Assembly (NCBI GenBank): GCA_964399875.1
Contig: CAYNRQ010000026.1
Span: 1 to 15,180, forward strand
Direction: 5' to 3'
DNA: 15,180 nt
Source of the DNA: CAYNRQ01 sp964399875
GTDB taxonomy: Archaea > Aenigmatarchaeota > Aenigmatarchaeia > QMZP01
This document shows positions 5,967-13,809 of this stretch, piece after piece. Every line of letters begins with the position of its first letter. Positions within the stretch are counted from its first letter, which is position 1. A program made the translations under genes and the position numbers. The notes under the pieces are model-generated. The model was not told where the DNA came from. It saw only the letters and a list, made by a program, of their open reading frames with translations, and ran no database searches.

Positions 5967-6720
5967 AGATGCTTTCGGGGAAAGGGTTAAGATGGTAGAG
6001 GAAAACATTTCAGGCATAAGGCATAAAATAGCAGTCATGAGCGGGAAGGGAGGTGTTGGGAAAACAACAATAGCAGTCAATCTCGCTGCTTTTCTTGCAA
6101 AGGATAGCAAAATCGCGCTTCTTGATGCTGATATAGACTGCCCAAACGTGAATAAGTTTCTCAGCATAAATGAGAGATTCTCTGCAAAAGGGGACAGAAT
6201 AATGCCTGTTAAAAGGTTTGGAATGAAAGTGGTATCATTCGCATCTTTACAGGAGAGTGAAGACCAGCCGATTATATGGCGGGGGCCGATGCTCTCAAAT
6301 GCTATCATGCAGGTCCTCGGGCAGGTTGAGTGGGGCAAACTGGATTATTTGGTTGTTGACCTGCCTTCTGGAACGAGTGATGCACCCCTGACAATCATGC
6401 AGGTCTTGAAACCTGATGGTATTATAATTGTCACAACACCACAAAATGTAGCGGTTGTGGATGCAAGGAAATCTGCTAATATGGCAAAAACACTCGGTGT
6501 GCCTGTTTTAGGTATTATAGAAAATATGTCAGGGGATGTCTTTGGCAGAGGCGGAGGGGAAAAGGCAGCAAATGATTTAGGTATAGATTTTTTGGGTAGG
6601 CTGGAGCTGAAAGCTGAAATCGTCAAATCAGGGGAGAGTGGAAGGCCGTTCGTTTTGGATGACTGCAAATCAGCAGGTGAATTTAAAAAAATCATTGATA
6701 AACTGAATAAATATGCATAG
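5947..6720 (+). CDS. Mrp/NBP35-family Fe-S carrier ATPase
   Basis: A 257-residue P-loop ATPase of the MinD/Mrp class. It has the deviant Walker A GKGGVGKTT (33-41), the switch segment DADIDCPNVNKFL, and the Mrp-type motifs PIIWRGPMLSNAIMQVLG, DYLVVDLPSGTSDAPLTIMQ and TTPQNVAVVDARKSANMAK, then IENMSGDVFGRGGGEKAA. Family members carry [4Fe-4S] clusters to target proteins. The CPxC cluster motif usually found just after IENMS is missing here, as in some archaeal members, so cluster binding through that site is doubtful. An AAGGAG site (about 5935-5941) precedes the ATG. It overlaps the UDG gene and closes this gene group; a new promoter follows. Confidence 0.88.
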   Translation: MMQKHNKDAFGERVKMVEENISGIRHKIAVMSGKGGVGKTTIAVNLAAFLAKDSKIALLDADIDCPNVNKFLSINERFSAKGDRIMPVKRFGMKVVSFASLQESEDQPIIWRGPMLSNAIMQVLGQVEWGKLDYLVVDLPSGTSDAPLTIMQVLKPDGIIIVTTPQNVAVVDARKSANMAKTLGVPVLGIIENMSGDVFGRGGGEKAANDLGIDFLGRLELKAEIVKSGESGRPFVLDDCKSAGEFKKIIDKLNKYA

Positions 6721-6804
6721 GCCTAACTGCGTCTGGAAATTGACAATGTTTTCCTGCACTGCAACAAAGGATGCGTCCAATCGTTGCTGTAAAGATTAAA
6801 AACA

Positions 6805-6857
6805 TGATAACATTTATCTTGCACCAAGACCAAGTATAACCAGATAATTGGGTGATT
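6805..6857 (+). promoter_or_regulatory. Promoter and ribosome binding site of iorAB
   Basis: A TATA-like AACATTTATCTT lies at about 6809-6820 in the 143-base gap after the Mrp gene, and a GGGTGATT Shine-Dalgarno site lies at 6850-6857, seven bases before the ATG. The spacing fits a message with a short leader. Confidence 0.4.
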
Positions 6858-6863
6858 TGATTT

Positions 6864-8710
6864 ATGGATAATCCCGAAGTTCTTGCCCCTACAGGGAAGA
6901 AGGTTGTTCTTTTGGGTAATGAGGCTATTGCCCGCGGCGCCCTTGAGGCCGGGCTCGGGTTCTCAGCCTGCTATCCCGGGACACCAAGTTCTGAGGTTGG
7001 CCTTGCACTGGCAGATGTTGCAAGAGAGACCAAGAAGATTTATTTTGAATGGAGCTCTAATGAGAAGTTAGCCTTTGAGGCCTGCGCAGGGGCATCATAC
7101 TGTGGAGCCAGAACATTGAGCGCAGTCAAACACTTTGGATTCAACGTAGCAAGCGATTCTGTGTTTCCTGTTGTCTACACAGGCGTGAAGGGTGGCATGG
7201 TATTTGTTGTCGCCGATGACCCGTTCGGGCACAGCAGTGCCCAGTCAGAGCAGGACACGCGCTTTTATTCGCAGATGGGTTACATGCCAACACTGGAACC
7301 CTCAAACCCCCAAGAAGCCAAGGATCTGACAAAGAAGGCATTTGAGATACCTGTTATCCTCAGGACAACCACTATGTCAATCATGCTACGGGTACGGTTA
7401 AACCAGGCAAAATACCCAAACCCAAAAGAACCGGAAGGTTTGTTAAGGACTTCAAGAGGTACATAAGCGTAAAACCCAACCTGCAGGAAATGCACAGGAA
7501 AGTGCTAAAGAAAATTGAGAAAGAATATTCAAAGCTGAATTATATTGAGGGTAATGGCAAAATAGGCATAATAACGAGCGGGGTCTCATATGAGCATGTG
7601 AGGGAGCTTAAACCCAAGAACACCAGGATTGCAAGGCTTGTCATGACATACCCAATTTCCCGGACATTTGTTTCAAGGTTTCTGAGAGGCCTGGATGTGG
7701 CCATTGTTGTTGAGGAGCTGGAACCAATACTTGAGAATTTTGTGAGAATGGTTGCAAAGGATATAAATCCCAGGGTTAAAATCCATGGCAAGGATATATT
7801 CTCCCGCGTAAGTGAATTCAATCCTGACGTGGTAATGGAGGGCATAGCGCCTGTATTGGGAATGGAAAAACCCGACTTTAGGCAGCATGAAAGGAATCTC
7901 AAAAAGATAAAGATACCCGCAAGGAAGCCGGTTTTGTGCCCGGGCTGTCCGCACAGGTCCACTTTTTATGCAGTGAAGAAGGTGCTGGGCAATAAAAAAC
8001 CTGTTTTTGCGGGTGATATAGGCTGCTATATTCTTGGCATGTTCAAGCCATTTGAAATGACCGATTTTCATTTCAATGGGCGCCAGTGGGGGCCTCACAC
8101 ATGGCATCAATAAAGTGAGCAGCCAGAAAACAGTGATGTTTATTGGCGATTCAACATTCTTCCATGCAGGGATGCCGGGGCTTGCAAACCTTGTCTATAT
8201 GGCTCGAAACCTCTTATTATAGTCATGGATAACAGGATAACAGCAATGACCGGTCACGAGCCAAATCCAGGGAGCGGGGTGACTGCGATGGGCGAGAAGG
8301 TCGCACCCATTGATATTGAATCGGTTGCAAGGGCTATTGGAGTTAAGAATGTCAGGACTGTCAACAGCTTCAACCAGAAGGAGCTTCAGGCTGCTATCAG
8401 AGAGTTCAGCAAAAAGAACGAGCTTAGCGTCATTGTTTCAAAGGGTATGTGCAGGCTTCTTTACAGGAAGATTGTCAAGTCCCAGGGCGGACAACTGCCC
8501 AGGTTCCGGATTAATTCAAATATGGCAAAGGGTTGCGTAGGTCCAGCAAGGGATATAGCCTGTCCCGCGATATCAATAGATGGGAATAAGGCGGTTATAA
8601 ATGAGGACATGTGCCTTGGCTGCTCCCTTTGTGTACAGGCCTGTCCGCCAGGCGCTGTTGTGCCTGTTACTAAATTCACTTCAGATAAAATGAAGAAGGA
8701 TTCAAAATGA
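6864..8710 (+). pseudogene. iorA: Indolepyruvate:ferredoxin oxidoreductase alpha subunit, frameshifted
   Basis: IorA/IorB convert aryl pyruvates, from aromatic amino acid transamination, to aryl-acyl-CoA and reduce ferredoxin. The pieces in order are the pyrimidine-binding part (GNEAIARGALEAG, CYPGTPSSEV, FEWSSNEKLAFEACAGASY), the middle domain (GKIGIITSGVSYEHV), PVLCPGCPHRSTFYA with GDIGCYILG, the ThDP site (GDSTFFHAG, then DNRITAMTGHEPNPGSG), and a C-terminal ferredoxin part (CLGCSLCVQACPPGAV). Three frame changes are needed: one base lost near 7374, one T gained near 8066-8069, and one base lost near 8199. Corrected, the gene is 616 codons including the stop. Two of the four cysteines expected in the first cluster are absent (AKGCVGPARDIACPA). 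It is either a decaying gene or one hit by sequence errors. Confidence 0.85.
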
Positions 8711-9302
8711 GAGTAAATGTTTTACTGACAGGTGTAGGAGGAGAGGGGGTTCTTGTTACATCAGTTATTATAGCAAGAGCAGCTTCATTTGATGGATATT
8801 ATGTCAGAGGGACGCAGTTTCATGGACTCGCCCAGAGGGGCGGTTCAATACCGACCCATGTGAGATTCGGGAAGGAGAGGGATGTTCGCTCCCCATTTAT
8901 ACCAAGGGCCCATGCAGACCTTATCCTCGGCCTTGAGCCCATAGAGGCCGCAAGAGCGTGTTATTTTGCAGGCAAAACAGGACAAACTTTGTTATTGATA
9001 ACTATCCATTGAAGCCAATATCAGTGAATATGGGAGAAGACAGCTATCCTTCTATTGACATGGTTTTGAAAATGATAAAACCCTTTGCCAGGGAGATGGT
9101 GGTGACCAATGCCTCAAATATTTGCGCCAAAGGGCTTGGCAACCCCATATTCGGCAATGTCATGGCTATAGGAGTTGCGCTTTCTAAGGGTATGCTACCC
9201 CTGAAAAAAGCATCTATAATTAAGGCCATCAAGAGCACTGTGCCAAAGGGTATTGACAAAAACATGAAGGCATTCGAGTGGGGCCTTGCTCTCAAGGGCT
9301 GA
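8707..9302 (+). pseudogene. iorB: Indolepyruvate:ferredoxin oxidoreductase beta subunit, frameshifted
   Basis: The start overlaps the iorA stop by four bases (ATGA), the normal coupled arrangement. The N-terminal part has the gamma-subunit-like signature NVLLTGVGGEGVLVTSVIIA and TQFHGLAQRGGSIPTHVRFG, then LILGLEPIEAARACYFAGK. One base is lost in the A run at 8974-8977, after which the family sequence continues in another frame as RTNFVIDNYPLKPISVNMGE, NASNICAKGLGNPIFGNVMA and WGLALKG. Corrected, it encodes 198 residues, normal for IorB. As written, translation would stop at 9012. The whole length of both subunits is kept, so any loss of function would be recent. Confidence 0.85.
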
Positions 9303-9323
9303 TGATTCGAATAACTTGAAAGG

Positions 9324-9329
9324 TTTTTT
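9324..9329 (+). terminator. T tract after iorAB
   Basis: A run of six T follows the iorB stop by 22 bases. Archaeal transcription often ends at such runs. There is no clear hairpin. Confidence 0.25.
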
Positions 9330-9406
9330 GTAGTATTCTGCCATAATAATAACTCAAAATATGCAGCTTTATCCGCTGGTTAAAACCAAACATTTAAGCT
9401 CGCATT

Positions 9407-9424
9407 ATATACCTTTATAAATAT
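9407..9424 (+). promoter_or_regulatory. Promoter of the thioredoxin gene group
   Basis: CTTTATAAATAT (9413-9424) is a good archaeal TATA box about 40-50 bases before the first ATG at 9465. The 162-base gap from 9303 holds nothing else that I can recognise. Confidence 0.5.
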
Positions 9425-9464
9425 AAAACATTATCCTAAATTTTAGTAAAGGAAAATGATATGA

Positions 9465-9875
9465 ATGAATGAGTTGGAAAAGATTAAAAAGAAAAGAATG
9501 AAAGAATTAATGGAAAAAGTAAGGAGTGATAAGATGCAAATAGAAATAGAAGTCAATGATAATATGTTTCAGGAAAAGGTAATAGAGCAATCTAAACGGG
9601 TTCCAGTGGTTGTGGATTTTTGGGCCCAATGGTGCCCGCCCTGCCTGATGCTTGGACCTGTACTGGAAAAGCTCGCAAAGGAATATAATGGGAAATTCAT
9701 ACTGGCAAAAATTAATGTTAGTGAAAACCAGGAAACAGCCCAAAAATATGGAATAATGAGCATACCTGCTGTTAAAATGTTTAAGGGTGGGAAGGCTGTG
9801 GATGAATTTATAGGGGCCCTGCCTGAACCGACTGTGAAGGAATGGTTGGATAAAAACATTTCGGTGGGGAGATGA
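9465..9875 (+). CDS. Thioredoxin with WCPPC active site
   Basis: The thioredoxin fold is clear: PVVVDFWAQWCPPCLMLGPV with redox Cys C57 and C60, the cis-proline loop GIMSIPAVKMFKGG (P101), and a C-terminal helix. The active site is WCPPC rather than the common WCGPC. The first 23 residues are a charged helix (MNELEKIKKKRMKELMEKVR) of a kind I recall from some archaeal thioredoxins. A second ATG at 9534, with a strong AAGGAGTGAT site (9521-9530), would give a standard 113-residue form. The upstream site before 9465 is weak (AAAGG, 9448-9452). The stop overlaps the next start by four bases. It probably keeps protein thiols reduced. Confidence 0.88.
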   Translation: MNELEKIKKKRMKELMEKVRSDKMQIEIEVNDNMFQEKVIEQSKRVPVVVDFWAQWCPPCLMLGPVLEKLAKEYNGKFILAKINVSENQETAQKYGIMSIPAVKMFKGGKAVDEFIGALPEPTVKEWLDKNISVGR

Positions 9876-10183
9876 AAATATTATTATTTGTCTCATCACG
9901 CTGCCCCCACTGCCCAAGTGCAGAAAGTATTGTAAAGAAGCTTGCACCAGAATATTATGAGCATGGCCTGAGATTTGAAAAAATCAGGGTGAAAACAGGG
10001 GAGGGGAAAAGGCTGGCTGCAAGTTTTGGTGTGATGTCAATGCCTGCTATCTTAATTCTGGATGATGACGGGAATGAGATTCACAGAATCGTTGGTGTGC
10101 CAAGCGAAAGCGGACTGAAAAACAAAATTGAAAGTGGGCTTGGACTGAAAAAGTCCTTTCTGGATAGGGTTTTTGGAAGATAA
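9872..10183 (+). CDS. Thioredoxin-fold/glutaredoxin-like protein with CPHC motif
   Basis: The 103-residue product begins MKILLFVSSRCPHCPSAESI with the redox pair C11 and C14 in CPHC, then the cis-proline loop GVMSMPAILIL (P58) and GNEIHRIVGVPSESGLKNKI. CPHC is the DsbA-type active-site sequence, but the short length and lack of a signal peptide or helical insert point to a cytoplasmic glutaredoxin or thioredoxin-like protein. Start and stop are coupled to the thioredoxin gene (ATGA overlap), so the two may form a redox relay or share a reductase. The substrate is unknown. Confidence 0.82.
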   Translation: MKILLFVSSRCPHCPSAESIVKKLAPEYYEHGLRFEKIRVKTGEGKRLAASFGVMSMPAILILDDDGNEIHRIVGVPSESGLKNKIESGLGLKKSFLDRVFGR

Positions 10184-10184
10184 T

Positions 10185-10583
10185 ATGAAAACAGAGAAGT
10201 TTTTGGGAAAGGATAACATAATCGCTGTGGTCGGTGCTACTATAAATAAGGAGAAGTGGGGCTATAAGGTATATAAGGCCTTAAAGCGTGCTTTCCCAGT
10301 GGTTTATGCTGTAAATCCAAAGTATAAAGAGATAGAAAAAGATAAATGCTATCCTGGCCTGAAATCACTGCCTGAGAAGCCGGATGTTGTAATCACCGTT
10401 GTGCCGCCCAAAATAACAGGGACTGTGGTTAAAGTATGCAGGGAGCTTGGTATCTCAAAGGTGTGGATGCAGCCCGGCTCTGAATCGAAGAAAGCTGTAG
10501 GGTTTTGCAAAAAGAATATGATTGAGGTTGTATATAATGCATGCTTTGTGGTGGACGGGCTGAAAACGAAGTTTTTTAAGTGA
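10185..10583 (+). CDS. CoA-binding (Rossmann) domain protein, YccU-like
   Basis: This single-domain protein of 132 residues has the CoA_binding_2 pattern: IIAVVGATINKEKWGYKVYK near the start, VVYAVNPKYKEIEKDKCYPG, LKSLPEKPDVVITVVPP, then GISKVWMQPGSESKKAV and a C-terminal VVYNACFVVDGLK. The fold is that of the succinyl-CoA-synthetase alpha nucleotide-binding domain without the catalytic parts. Its biochemical role is unknown; it may bind CoA or a CoA thiol. It starts just after the stop of the CPHC protein, so it belongs to the same transcript as two thiol-redox proteins. Thiol or CoA-redox protection is a guess. Confidence 0.82.
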   Translation: MKTEKFLGKDNIIAVVGATINKEKWGYKVYKALKRAFPVVYAVNPKYKEIEKDKCYPGLKSLPEKPDVVITVVPPKITGTVVKVCRELGISKVWMQPGSESKKAVGFCKKNMIEVVYNACFVVDGLKTKFFK

Positions 10584-10608
10584 TATTCTGCCTTTCTGTT
10601 TGATTTGG

Positions 10609-10650
10609 GGAAATATTTATAAAGTTAGGCTTGGCTAATATAATCAGGTG
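10609..10650 (+). promoter_or_regulatory. Promoter and DtxR/IdeR-like operator of the feo operon
   Basis: A TATA box AAATATTTATAAA (10611-10623) is followed at once by TTAGGCTTGGCTAA (10625-10638), an imperfect dyad with TTAG and CTAA arms. It recalls the bacterial DtxR/IdeR box, whose consensus is close to TTAGGTTAGSCTAACCTAA. A site directly downstream of the TATA box would block transcription when bound. The downstream gene is a DtxR-family protein, so iron-dependent autorepression is likely. A GGTGAT ribosome binding site (10647-10652) precedes the ATG at 10658. Confidence 0.55.
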
Positions 10651-10657
10651 ATTGTTC

Positions 10658-11029
10658 ATGAAGCTTTCACAAAGCATTGAAGATTATATTGAAACCATTT
10701 ATGTTTTTGAAAGGGAAAAGGGATATGCCAAAGTAAACGACATAGCATCAAATCTTAACGTTAAGCTGCCAAGTGTAACTGAAACAATAAGAAAGCTTGC
10801 CGCCAAGAATTTGGCAACATATGAAAGATATGGCCCAATAAAATTGACGCAAAGGGGAAAATTGATTGCAAAAAATATCTATGCAAAGCATAAATTGTTG
10901 GCAAAATTTTTCATATTGATTGGTGTTGATAAAAAGACCGCTTTTCATGATGCATGCCTTGCGGAGCATGTGCTTAGCAAGAAAACCATAAGCAAATTAA
11001 GATTTTTTGTCAAAGATAAGGAGAAGTAA
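10658..11029 (+). CDS. DtxR/MntR-family metal-dependent repressor
   Basis: The product has 123 residues: a winged helix-turn-helix (residues 1-60, with YAKVNDIASNLNV and PSVTETIRKLAAKNL) and the metal-binding dimerisation domain. Predicted ligands are D9 (EDYIETIY), H78 (AKHKLL), and C100, E103 and H104 in ACLAEHVLS. Cys at the C100 place is the iron-sensor choice of DtxR, whereas Asp at D9 is the manganese-sensor choice of MntR, so the site is mixed. There is no SH3/FeoA-like third domain. Iron sensing is favoured because feoA starts four bases after the stop. An iron-loaded dimer probably represses the operon at 10625-10638. Confidence 0.88.
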   Translation: MKLSQSIEDYIETIYVFEREKGYAKVNDIASNLNVKLPSVTETIRKLAAKNLATYERYGPIKLTQRGKLIAKNIYAKHKLLAKFFILIGVDKKTAFHDACLAEHVLSKKTISKLRFFVKDKEK

Positions 11030-11032
11030 AAT

Positions 11033-11266
11033 ATGGAAATTTCATTGGTTCGGCTTGGTGCTGGGAAGAGAGCGAAGATAAAAAGAATAGAAGGTGGCAT
11101 TATGTTCAGAAGGAGAGCAGCGTCCCTTAACATTCGTGTTGGGAAAATAATCAGAAAGATAGTGTCAGAGCCATTCAGGGGCCCTGTTATTATAGAAATT
11201 GACAATAGAAGAATTAGTCTTGGGAGGGGCATGGCCATGAAGATTTTTTTGGAGGTTGAAGAATGA
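11033..11266 (+). CDS. feoA: FeoA, ferrous iron transport accessory protein
   Basis: A 77-residue SH3-like protein with the FeoA pattern ISLVRLGAGKRAKIKRIEGG, LNIRVGKIIRKI, then GPVIIEI and RISLGRGMAMKIFLEVEE. It works with FeoB in uptake of Fe(II), probably by contacting its G domain at the cytoplasmic face. A Shine-Dalgarno site TAAGGAGAAG (11017-11026), lying within the end of the DtxR gene, drives it. Its stop overlaps the feoB start by four bases (ATGA), the usual coupling. Confidence 0.9.
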   Translation: MEISLVRLGAGKRAKIKRIEGGIMFRRRAASLNIRVGKIIRKIVSEPFRGPVIIEIDNRRISLGRGMAMKIFLEVEE

Positions 11267-12960
11267 AAATACTCTTGATGGGAAATCAAAATGTTGGGAA
11301 ATCTGCCTTATTTTCCAGACTAACGGGTGTGAATGTGATGATTTCCAATTATCCGGGGACCACCGTTGAGTTCATAGAGGGGAGAATGGTGTTTGACAAA
11401 AAATCAGTGGAGGTTATAGATGTTCCGGGAACATATACCCTGGAACCAACATCCAAAGCAGAGGAAGTGGCATTAAAAATGTTAAAAGAGGGTGACCTGG
11501 TTATCAATGTTGTTGATGCGACAAACCTGGAAAGAAATTTGCAGTTAACGCTTCAATTGCTGGAAAAAAGGATACCGGTTATTGTGGCGCTCAATTTTTG
11601 GGATGAAACCAAGCATAAAGGAATCAATATTGATGTGAAAAAACTTGAGAAAGAGCTAAAGGTTCCAGTGGTTCCAACGGTTGCTGTAACCGGGGAGGGG
11701 GTCAAGAAACTGGTTTCAAGATTAAAGGAGGCCAAGGCGCATGCCTTCAGGCATACAGATAAGGAGAGATGGGCAAAAATCGGAAAGATAATTAAAAAAA
11801 CAGAAATGGTGAAATATAAAAATCATACCCTTATGGAAAGGGTAGAGGATTTAACCATAAAACCGCTCACAGGCATACCGATAGCTTTTGTTGTTGCCTT
11901 TTTTATGTTTTATTTAATAAGGCTCATTGGCGAGGGTCTGATTGCAAATGTTTTTGAACCACTATTCAATCTTTATAATCCCCTGATAACAGGCCTGAGC
12001 AGCCTTCTTGGTTCTGGTTTTTTCTATGATGTTCTCATTGGAAGATTGATAGGGGGGCAGATAGATTATATTCAGTCGATGGGTTTGCTAACCACTGGCT
12101 TATATGTTCCAATAGCAATGGTATTGCCGTATATATTTGCCTTTTATTTAATTTTAGGCGTTCTGGAAGATAGCGGATATCTGCCAAGGCTTGCGACCTT
12201 GATAGATAATGTAATGCACAGGTTGGGAATGCACGGATTATCCATTGTTCCGATGCTGCTGGGCCTGGGCTGCAATGTCCCGGGTGCTCTGTCAACCAGA
12301 ATACTGGAAACCAGGAGGCAGAGATTTATTGCTGCCACGCTGATGGCAATAGCTGTGCCCTGCATGGCCCAGACTGCCATGATTATCGGGCTGGTTGGGA
12401 GGTATGGCATCGCAGGCCTGGGAATAGTTTTTGGTACCTTGCTTGTGGTGTGGGTAGTGCTTGGCCTCTTACTTAACAGGTTTATGAGGGGTGAAAGTCC
12501 TGAAATCTTCATAGAAATTCCCCCATACAGAATTCCTTACTGGAATTCACTACTGAAAAAGCTCTTGATGAGGATAAGAAGCTTTTTGACTACTGCAATA
12601 CCATACGTCCTGCTTGGGGTGCTAATCATAAACATGCTTTATATTTCAGGGATAATCAGTATTATAGGAGAAATTACCGCGCCATTAATAGTCGGTGCAT
12701 TAAGCCTGCCAAAGGATGCTATTGGAGCCCTAATAATAGGGTTTTTAAGAAAGGATATCGCTGTGGGCATGTTGCTGCCTCTTGGTTTGACACTAAAACA
12801 ATTAATAATAGCCAGCGTTATGCTGACCATGTATTTTCCATGTGTTGCCACGTTCGTTGTATTGTTCAGGGAGCTCGGGTTGAAGGATTTGGTAAAATCA
12901 ACCGGGATTATGATTTTCTTGGCTTTTTTAGCCGGGGGATTGCTTAATATTATACTTTAA
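11263..12960 (+). CDS. feoB: FeoB, ferrous iron transporter with GTPase domain
   Basis: A 565-residue membrane protein for Fe(II) uptake. The N-terminal G domain has G1 GNQNVGKS (7-14), G2 YPGTT (30-34), G3 DVPG (53-56), G4 NFWD (111-114) and G5-like TVAVTGEG. A helical regulatory part follows, then the membrane core with two Gate motifs: LEDSGYLPRLATLIDNVMHR with MLLGLGCNVPGALSTR, and GALIIGFLRKDIAVGMLLPLG with MYFPCVATFVVLFRELG. The conserved Gate cysteines are present. It is shorter than bacterial FeoB (about 770 residues) and somewhat shorter than most archaeal forms, mainly because of a compact linker and C-terminus. No FeoC is seen. It lies in the DtxR-regulated operon. Confidence 0.95.
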   Translation: MKILLMGNQNVGKSALFSRLTGVNVMISNYPGTTVEFIEGRMVFDKKSVEVIDVPGTYTLEPTSKAEEVALKMLKEGDLVINVVDATNLERNLQLTLQLLEKRIPVIVALNFWDETKHKGINIDVKKLEKELKVPVVPTVAVTGEGVKKLVSRLKEAKAHAFRHTDKERWAKIGKIIKKTEMVKYKNHTLMERVEDLTIKPLTGIPIAFVVAFFMFYLIRLIGEGLIANVFEPLFNLYNPLITGLSSLLGSGFFYDVLIGRLIGGQIDYIQSMGLLTTGLYVPIAMVLPYIFAFYLILGVLEDSGYLPRLATLIDNVMHRLGMHGLSIVPMLLGLGCNVPGALSTRILETRRQRFIAATLMAIAVPCMAQTAMIIGLVGRYGIAGLGIVFGTLLVVWVVLGLLLNRFMRGESPEIFIEIPPYRIPYWNSLLKKLLMRIRSFLTTAIPYVLLGVLIINMLYISGIISIIGEITAPLIVGALSLPKDAIGALIIGFLRKDIAVGMLLPLGLTLKQLIIASVMLTMYFPCVATFVVLFRELGLKDLVKSTGIMIFLAFLAGGLLNIIL

Positions 12961-12981
12961 TATAATTAACAGGAAGAGATT

Positions 12982-13809
12982 ATGAAAAAAATAGCAGTAA
13001 CCGGAGGGAAAGGGGGAACAGGAAAGTCTACGGTAGCTACTGCTCTGAGCATTGAGCTTTCCAAGAAGGGAAGGGTTCTTCTTCTGGACCTTGATGTTGA
13101 CTGCCCGAATGACCACCTTATACTTTCTGTAGATCTCAAAAAGGTAAAAGACGTTAAGATAATGATGCCCAAATTTGACACCAATAAGTGCATAAAATGC
13201 GGCAGGTGCAGAGAGGTCTGCATGGAGAATGCGATTGTGCAGGTCAAGGGAAAATATCCCATTGTTGTTGCAGAACAATGCACAGGATGCAGAGCATGCA
13301 AAATAGCCTGTCCTGCAGATGCTATAAAGGAAGACGAGCATGTAATAGGCCATATATTCAGAGGTAAGGGAATTATAGAAATGATATCAGGAAGGCTAAA
13401 GCCCGGGATAGAGGAATCCAGCCTTGTCGTGAACGCTGTTAGGAAATACATAAAGCCGATTGAAAAGGACTATGATTACATAATAATTGATACTGCGGCA
13501 GGTACGCATTGCCCTGTGATAGCTGCACTCCTGGATGCTGACATCGGCATTGCTGTTACAGAACCTACACCACTGGGCAGGCATGACGTTGATTTGATTC
13601 TTGAATTAATGGAAAGGCTTGGAATAAAGAGTTATGTTTTGCTGAACCGCTCTGACATCTCAGGGAAAAAGGATATAGAAAAAACAGCAAAAAAACACAA
13701 TACAAAAATACTGGCGGAAATCCCGTACAGCAAAGAGATAATGAAGAGATATTCAGAGGGCAAGCCAATAAAGCACGAAAGCATCAAAAAAATAGCGGGG
13801 TTGTTATGA
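12982..13809 (+). CDS. MinD-superfamily ATPase with inserted 2[4Fe-4S] ferredoxin domain (first of pair)
   Basis: This 275-residue protein has the deviant Walker A GGKGGTGKST (8-17) and the switch DLDVDCPND (36-44). A ferredoxin domain is inserted after about residue 60, with C70, C73, C76, C80 and C100, C103, C106, C110 (CIKCGRCREVC, CTGCRACKIACP), the full set for two [4Fe-4S] clusters. The Walker B region is YDYIIIDTAAGTHCPVIA, then TEPTPLGRHDVDL. It is of the COG1149 type. Relatives occur in pairs and with NifX-like proteins, for example in the orange-protein complex of Desulfovibrio. It starts 21 bases after feoB, so it likely belongs to the iron operon, and overlaps its partner by four bases. 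Cofactor assembly or delivery is likely; the target is unknown. Confidence 0.9.
   Translation: MKKIAVTGGKGGTGKSTVATALSIELSKKGRVLLLDLDVDCPNDHLILSVDLKKVKDVKIMMPKFDTNKCIKCGRCREVCMENAIVQVKGKYPIVVAEQCTGCRACKIACPADAIKEDEHVIGHIFRGKGIIEMISGRLKPGIEESSLVVNAVRKYIKPIEKDYDYIIIDTAAGTHCPVIAALLDADIGIAVTEPTPLGRHDVDLILELMERLGIKSYVLLNRSDISGKKDIEKTAKKHNTKILAEIPYSKEIMKRYSEGKPIKHESIKKIAGLL

Noticed and set aside
6864..9302. Programmed frameshifting in iorAB
   Set aside because: Four sites in two genes, in different directions and without a shared slippery sequence, do not look like a programme.
9872..10183. A DsbA-type periplasmic oxidase because of CPHC
   Set aside because: There is no signal peptide, the protein is too short, and the DsbA helical domain is absent.
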